64,000 nucleotides of DNA from JAWPMV01 sp038527215 (GTDB lineage: Bacteria > Bacteroidota > Bacteroidia > J057): assembly GCA_038527215.1 (NCBI GenBank), contig JBCBGC010000003.1:1-64000 (forward strand), in the 5' to 3' direction. A program made the position numbers and the translations under genes. The notes beneath the pieces are model-generated. The model was not told the origin of the DNA and did no database searches. It saw nothing but the letters and a program-made list of their open reading frames with translations. Shown here piece after piece: positions 59,777 through 64,000 of the stretch (positions are counted from its first letter, which is position 1; every line of letters begins with the position of its first letter).

Positions 59777-60904
59777 ATGAAATACCCAATTTTTTTATGT
59801 CTGTTCGTAGGGGTGAGCCTTTGTTTTTTGGCTTGTCAATCTGCTATTCCCCGGGAAAAATTCTTGCCAGGGGTATGGATGGGGGAGCATTTTGACCAAT
59901 CTCTCCGCTTGAACTTTCCGGTAATTCTGGAAGTCCGGCCGGATGGTTCCGGGCAGAACCACAATCTCATGGACACCACCTATTCCTATCCTTTTGATTG
60001 GGAATATCGGGACAGCCTGCTCCGGATGGATACCAGCGTCTACCAGCTACATGCCCTGGAAGAACGCTGGATGGCCATAGAAAAAAACGTCTGGCGCAGC
60101 TTTCGCAAAGCCTTGCTGGTTCCAGTGGCGGATTCCCTGTCTCAGATTAGGGCATCAGTAAGAGGCAGCTGGCGTTACACGCCTCAGCCCGACACCACAA
60201 AAGAGGCCTTTTACACAGAAGAAACGCTGGATTTTCAGGGAGATCGCTTGCTGATCCAGCGAGCCTATCGCCTTCGTCCCGCAGGAGCCATCCTCTATCG
60301 GGAGCAAGAGGTCCGCTGTCTCTATTGGGCCAGAGCAGGAGCATATGTATTTGTTGGAACTCAGGGAAATGAAGATTCCTGCCACTACGGCAACTTCACC
60401 TTCGCCCAATACCTGGCTCGCTATCCGGAAAGCCTGAGCCTCTACTGGCCCGGCCTGGAAGAACCCCTTCGTCGCTATCAGCGGGTAGACAGCTTGTCGC
60501 AGGACGGGGCCATGTCCGTGCCTTTTACCATGGTCAATGCTGACCGCATTCCCCGCTTTTACCACATTGATCGTCAGCCTACCTATCGGGGCGGACCCCG
60601 AGCGGTGAGACAGGCCTTGGACAGCCTGGTTTCATCCCCGCCTCCTTCAGCCCACAAAGGCATATTGCGGTTCCGCTTCGTAGTCAACCAACAAGGCCAG
60701 AAGGGCCGGTTTAGCCTTCAGGGCTGTACCTATGAGGGCCAACCACTGCACTTTGAAGAAGGGGTGATGGCCACTTACTTCCAGGCCCTGCTGCAGTTAA
60801 AGGACTGGGTTCCCGCCAAAGGCCCGGCGGGGCCTTATGATGCCTGGCGCATCCTTAGCTTACATCTTGACCAAGGGGCCATAACGGAGCTGGAAATACG
60901 ATGA
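59777..60904 (+). CDS. Lipoprotein with TonB-CTD-like C-terminus
   Basis: 375 aa from the ATG at 59777, a lipoprotein with lipobox FLAC (Cys20). The N-terminal two thirds are a beta-rich, DUF-like region with GVWMGEHFDQSLRLNFPVIL near 32. The C-terminal 90 residues (about 285-375) contain LRFRFVVNQQGQKG ... LQLKDWVPAKGPAGPYDAW ... LHLDQGAI, which resembles the C-terminal domain of TonB energy transducers. No membrane helix or Pro-rich spacer is present. The ATGA overlap with the next gene (60901-60904) shows coupling. Confidence 0.72.
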   Translation: MKYPIFLCLFVGVSLCFLACQSAIPREKFLPGVWMGEHFDQSLRLNFPVILEVRPDGSGQNHNLMDTTYSYPFDWEYRDSLLRMDTSVYQLHALEERWMAIEKNVWRSFRKALLVPVADSLSQIRASVRGSWRYTPQPDTTKEAFYTEETLDFQGDRLLIQRAYRLRPAGAILYREQEVRCLYWARAGAYVFVGTQGNEDSCHYGNFTFAQYLARYPESLSLYWPGLEEPLRRYQRVDSLSQDGAMSVPFTMVNADRIPRFYHIDRQPTYRGGPRAVRQALDSLVSSPPPSAHKGILRFRFVVNQQGQKGRFSLQGCTYEGQPLHFEEGVMATYFQALLQLKDWVPAKGPAGPYDAWRILSLHLDQGAITELEIR

Positions 60905-61734
60905 GATACTTCGCCATCATAGGGTGCCTGCTGCTGGGGGCAAATTGTAGTGGACCGATCGGTCCTTTTGCCCATCTGACGGAAAACGAGCGCTTAGAAA
61001 TGGCTCAGGGCTACTTTGACCGCTATCAGAGTGATGACTTCCGGCGACTGACACCCGGGGCGATGATGCTCCTGGATACGGCCCTGATGCTGGATTCTTC
61101 CCTGGCGGCCGCCTGGTTTGAACAGGCGACTTATGCGGCTTTTCGCGGGAACTATGTGGGCTATTTTTACGCCATCGAACAAGCCATAGAGGCGGATGAA
61201 GATTACCTCGGCTGGCGAGGCTGGGGGAGGCTGATCTACCTGGGAGATGCAGAACGAGCCTTAGAAGATTTTTTTCAGGTAAAAAATGTCTACGGCCTCG
61301 ACACCCCGCATCCGGGCGGTAAAAACTATTTCTACTGGGTAGGGCTTTGTCATTTCAAACTGGGCAAATACCAGCGCGCGGCAGATGCTTTCGAGCAGGG
61401 CATCATCGACATTCGGACGCGGCAAGGGGAAAAGTGGGTGGAAGGCAGCCTTTATGTTTACTGGGGCGCCAGTCTATGGCGGGAGGAAAAGCTGAAAGAG
61501 GCAGAGCGGGTGCTGGGCATCGCCCTCGAGAAATACGCCAAAGATGAGAAGGCTCATTATTACCTCGGCAAGGTCTATCTGGAAGAGAAAAAATGCCGGC
61601 AGGCCCGCTTTCACCTGAGAGAAGCCCGGACCTACTTTGCTAAGCGCTACGGCCACCTTGAAACCGCCGGAGGCGCCTTGGATGAGATATACGGAGCGGA
61701 TATTCTGGCCGCCCTACAGGAAAGCTGTCCCTAA
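60901..61734 (+). CDS. Secreted TPR protein
   Basis: 277 aa. The N-terminal hydrophobic stretch ends LLGANCSG; Cys17 might be lipidated but the Asn at -1 is unusual for a lipobox. The rest is TPR-like, with AWFEQATYAAFRGNYVGYFY, GLCHFKLGKYQRAADAFEQG, GASLWREEKLKEAERVLGIA and HYYLGKVYLEEKKCRQARFH. It overlaps the preceding gene by ATGA and is therefore translated with it. Probably periplasmic; function unknown. Confidence 0.78.
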   Translation: MRYFAIIGCLLLGANCSGPIGPFAHLTENERLEMAQGYFDRYQSDDFRRLTPGAMMLLDTALMLDSSLAAAWFEQATYAAFRGNYVGYFYAIEQAIEADEDYLGWRGWGRLIYLGDAERALEDFFQVKNVYGLDTPHPGGKNYFYWVGLCHFKLGKYQRAADAFEQGIIDIRTRQGEKWVEGSLYVYWGASLWREEKLKEAERVLGIALEKYAKDEKAHYYLGKVYLEEKKCRQARFHLREARTYFAKRYGHLETAGGALDEIYGADILAALQESCP

Positions 61735-61802
61735 GTCGAATCGGGTATTTTTTTCTCGACATCTTCTCCCTAATTTCAGGTAACCAATATCATCCTCAGT
61801 TC

Positions 61803-62453
61803 ATGGAGAGCAAATACGCCCCGTACCAAAGCAAGGCCCCCTACTATACCCTCAATTCCTATAGCGAAACCACCGAACATGTCTGGATTGCCTGTCACGG
61901 CTTCGGACAAATGGTCAAATACTTTTCCCGACGCTTTGATGTGTTGGATGCCAGCAAGCACTATCTGCTGTTTCCGCAGGGCCTGGACCGCTTTTACATG
62001 GACAACTACACCAAAGTAGGGGCTTCCTGGACTACCAGGGAGGAGAGAGACCTGCACCTGGAAAACCAACAAGCTTATCTGGACCAAATGTGGGCTATAG
62101 AATCTCCCCAATTCGATTGGAGCCGCACTCAGTTGCACCTCTTTGGTTTTTCTCAGGGGGTGAGCGTGATCACCCGTTGGGCGGTCAAAGCCCAATTACC
62201 TTTTGACCGCATGATTATGTGGGCGGGGGGATTTCCGCCGGAGTTGACAGCGGATAAGTGGGCTTTCAAAAAGCCCCAAACGGAATTCGTGGTGGTCCTC
62301 GGCAACCAGGACCCTTTTATTAATGCCGCCCAACTCGATAAACAAGGAACCCTCCTGCAAAGCGCTTTTGGTGAGTACCAAAGCATCCGCTTCGAAGGAG
62401 GGCATGAGTTGAACCGGGACGTGATCGCCGGCTTGGATCTAGCTAAGGCATAA
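61803..62453 (+). CDS. Alpha/beta hydrolase (esterase/phospholipase type)
   Basis: 216 aa. Serine hydrolase with the nucleophile elbow GFSQG near residue 116, Asp in LGNQDPFINA near 164 and His in FEGGHELNRD near 201. No signal peptide. The size and motif order resemble carboxylesterase/phospholipase Abhydrolase_2 proteins; the substrate is unknown. The 3' end overlaps the convergent beta-galactosidase gene by 11 nt. Confidence 0.88.
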   Translation: MESKYAPYQSKAPYYTLNSYSETTEHVWIACHGFGQMVKYFSRRFDVLDASKHYLLFPQGLDRFYMDNYTKVGASWTTREERDLHLENQQAYLDQMWAIESPQFDWSRTQLHLFGFSQGVSVITRWAVKAQLPFDRMIMWAGGFPPELTADKWAFKKPQTEFVVVLGNQDPFINAAQLDKQGTLLQSAFGEYQSIRFEGGHELNRDVIAGLDLAKA

Positions 62454-64000
62454 AATACAGCTTATAGCCGTAGCGGTATTTTAATCGCTTCAACAGATAT
62501 TCTTCATGGGTGCGGGGATTCCAGCTATCGTCTCCGCCTACGCCCATTTGTTGGTGGTCCAGGTGTAGGCTCACCTTGTCGGTCCGCTTGAGGTCATAAG
62601 GATGCTTGGCAGCGGTGAGATTTTCGAGGCTGTAGTGGTGGGCACCCATATTCAGATACCCGGCCGCGGCTTTCACCTTGATGCCGCTGCCGTTAGCATT
62701 GGTGAGGCTCATCCAGCGCACGTCGGTTTTGTTGCCATTTTCCTGAGGTTTACCATAATTGACATATTGGTCCGCCACGGAACCTTGGTACAAGCCGACT
62801 CTGGCTCCGGCCTTCCGGTCCCAGTGAGATTCATGCGGACCCCGGCCATACCATTGTAGCTGGTCGGTCGCTTCCGGCAACTTCCACAGGGTCCCTACCC
62901 TGGGCAAAGGAGGGGCATCTTCGGGCACTTCTAAAGCGACCTCTACTGCGACATATCCATCGTAATACACCTCGTAGCTGATCTGGTAACTGAGTTCACC
63001 GCCTTTGGCGATCAGGCGACCGGCCGTGGTCAGGATGTTGTCTTCCACGCTCACACTGTCCACCTGGTTCTGAACCTGATCCAGCCCATAGGCACGCCAG
63101 CGATGCGCATAAGATCTTTCTTCTCCTCCCTCGTCATTATCGACTGGAGCGCGCCAGATATTAGGCAGGGGTCCTTGGAGGGTGAGGGTGGTTTCCCCAT
63201 CCGTTACGGAGGTAAGTTGACCAGTCTGTTTGTCAATGCTCCAGGTCGCTTGAGGGGTCTTTAGCAGCCAGCTTAGGCTATCTGCGGAGGATTCAATATC
63301 ATCCCCGGGCTGTGCCATGCCGAATACCTGATCTAGCACCAGGATTTGGCGCATATCCAGTTGTTCCCAGGCCATTTCGTAGCCTCGGTCTGCCCACATA
63401 TTATTTTCTTTCAGGACAAAAGAAAGATTGAGGAAATACTCCCGCATGGATTTGGCCAGGGATAAGTCGCAGGGTATGGGAAGTACCATTTCTTTTTTCG
63501 GGGCGATACTCAAGTCATCGAATTCGCCTGCCTGAATCACCTTGCCATCTTCCACCATTTCCCAGCGGAGTTTTAGAAAATCCAGGTTGAGAAAATCGTA
63601 TTTATTGGTGATGATCACCCGGCTGTTCATGCTTCCCTCCCATCGCACCGTAACGTTTTGCTGGGCTTTTTTCACTTCTAACAAAGCCGGCTGTATTTCC
63701 CGGTCAGCGAAGACCAGCCCATTGAAGCAAAAATTGCCGTCGTTGGGGGTATCTCCATAGTCCCCGCCATAGGCAAAGTAGGAAACGCCGTCTTCGGTTT
63801 TTTTCCGTAAACCCTGATCTACCCAGTCCCAGATAAAGCCTCCCTGCAGCCGTGGATAAGCAGGATCTTCAAAGGTTTCCCAATACTCCGCAAAGTTGCC
63901 GTTGGAGTTCCCCATGGCGTGAGAGTATTCACAGAGGATGACTGGGCGAGTGGGGTCTTTGTCATGCAGGTATTTGATTTCTTCCGGCCCGGCATACATA
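62443..64000 (-). CDS. GH2 beta-galactosidase, C-terminal part (partial at right edge)
   Basis: The visible 518 or so residues are the end of a LacZ-type GH2 enzyme; the N-terminal domains are beyond the window. ILCEYSHAMGNSNG, at residues 21-34 of this part, holds the catalytic nucleophile Glu equivalent to LacZ Glu537. GGFIWDWVDQGL follows. The C-terminal Bgal_small_N domain contains PNIWRAPVDNDEGG and the signature WYGRGPHESHWDRKAGA ... PQENGNKTDVRW. It should hydrolyse terminal beta-galactosides. Stop at 62443; no frameshift seen. Confidence 0.94.
   Translation of the reverse strand, partial: MYAGPEEIKYLHDKDPTRPVILCEYSHAMGNSNGNFAEYWETFEDPAYPRLQGGFIWDWVDQGLRKKTEDGVSYFAYGGDYGDTPNDGNFCFNGLVFADREIQPALLEVKKAQQNVTVRWEGSMNSRVIITNKYDFLNLDFLKLRWEMVEDGKVIQAGEFDDLSIAPKKEMVLPIPCDLSLAKSMREYFLNLSFVLKENNMWADRGYEMAWEQLDMRQILVLDQVFGMAQPGDDIESSADSLSWLLKTPQATWSIDKQTGQLTSVTDGETTLTLQGPLPNIWRAPVDNDEGGEERSYAHRWRAYGLDQVQNQVDSVSVEDNILTTAGRLIAKGGELSYQISYEVYYDGYVAVEVALEVPEDAPPLPRVGTLWKLPEATDQLQWYGRGPHESHWDRKAGARVGLYQGSVADQYVNYGKPQENGNKTDVRWMSLTNANGSGIKVKAAAGYLNMGAHHYSLENLTAAKHPYDLKRTDKVSLHLDHQQMGVGGDDSWNPRTHEEYLLKRLKYRYGYKLYFMP

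Noticed and set aside
1..64000. CRISPR arrays, rRNA genes, prophage or complete insertion sequences
   Set aside because: No regularly spaced repeats, rRNA-like stretches, phage structural genes or transposases were seen on either strand.

Overview
The window looks like chromosomal DNA from a free-living member of the Bacteroidota, probably near the Saprospiria (Lewinella/Haliscomenobacter-like). That placement is an inference. The signs are a type IX secretion C-terminal signal on a secreted M43 protease, DUF3857/transglutaminase-like paralogues, an ECF sigma/FecR/TonB-receptor unit with STN-like domains, a folP-cdaA pair, a DoxX 'BT_3928-like' protein, OmpA proteins with thrombospondin type 3 repeats, and TAnnTTTG-type promoter boxes instead of sigma70-like ones. 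Base composition looks balanced to slightly GC-rich by eye, with one clearly AT-richer segment at about 40.6-42.4 kb. About 55 protein genes and two tRNA genes (Cys-GCA, Gln-UUG) are packed densely, and many convergent pairs abut or overlap at their stop codons.

Layout. 0-8.4 kb: a MacB/LolCD-type ABC pair, a secreted protein resembling the N-terminal domain of SBBP-repeat proteins, proline dehydrogenase, an A-type Fe-S carrier, a methylmalonyl-CoA mutase small subunit without its large subunit, and a lipid kinase. 8.4-13.7 kb: a large OmpA/TSP3 protein, tRNA-Cys, and a folP-cdaA-folB operon (folate synthesis with the c-di-AMP cyclase), with a duplicated DUF1599 gene diverging from it. 13.7-18.7 kb: a DoxX/thioredoxin-like protein, a LEA-type lipoprotein, then tRNA-Gln-prs-rplY-pth. 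18.7-28.6 kb: an SH3-domain protein, an SDR enzyme, a coiled-coil protein, a thioredoxin-fold/LysM fusion, a DMT transporter, a TPR protein and a T9SS-exported M43 protease. 28.5-34.5 kb: a dgkA-ybjQ-DUF4956-cotH operon, an amidohydrolase and a DUF3109 protein. 34.5-40.4 kb: three tandem DUF3857 transglutaminase-like exoproteins in which the catalytic residues are lost stepwise.

40.5-42.3 kb: a solitary AAA_14/DUF4143 ATPase lies between two identical 36-bp direct repeats, in AT-rich DNA with no transposase or integrase. This is the best candidate for an unusual mobile unit here. Next come a VWA protein without an adjacent AAA partner, an S9 peptidase, TspO, DUF72, an OmpA/PD40 protein and a sigma/anti-sigma/TonB-receptor regulatory unit (49.6-53.7 kb).

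53.7-57.3 kb: a tightly coupled three-gene operon (outer-membrane barrel-like protein, DUF1611/BioD-like P-loop protein, ABC exporter; gaps of 3 and 1 nt) has no function I can name and is the second candidate system. The window ends with an O-antigen-ligase-like protein, an XTP/ITP phosphatase, three consecutive envelope proteins (EGF-like, TonB-CTD-like, TPR), an alpha/beta hydrolase and the C-terminal part of a GH2 beta-galactosidase that runs off the right edge.
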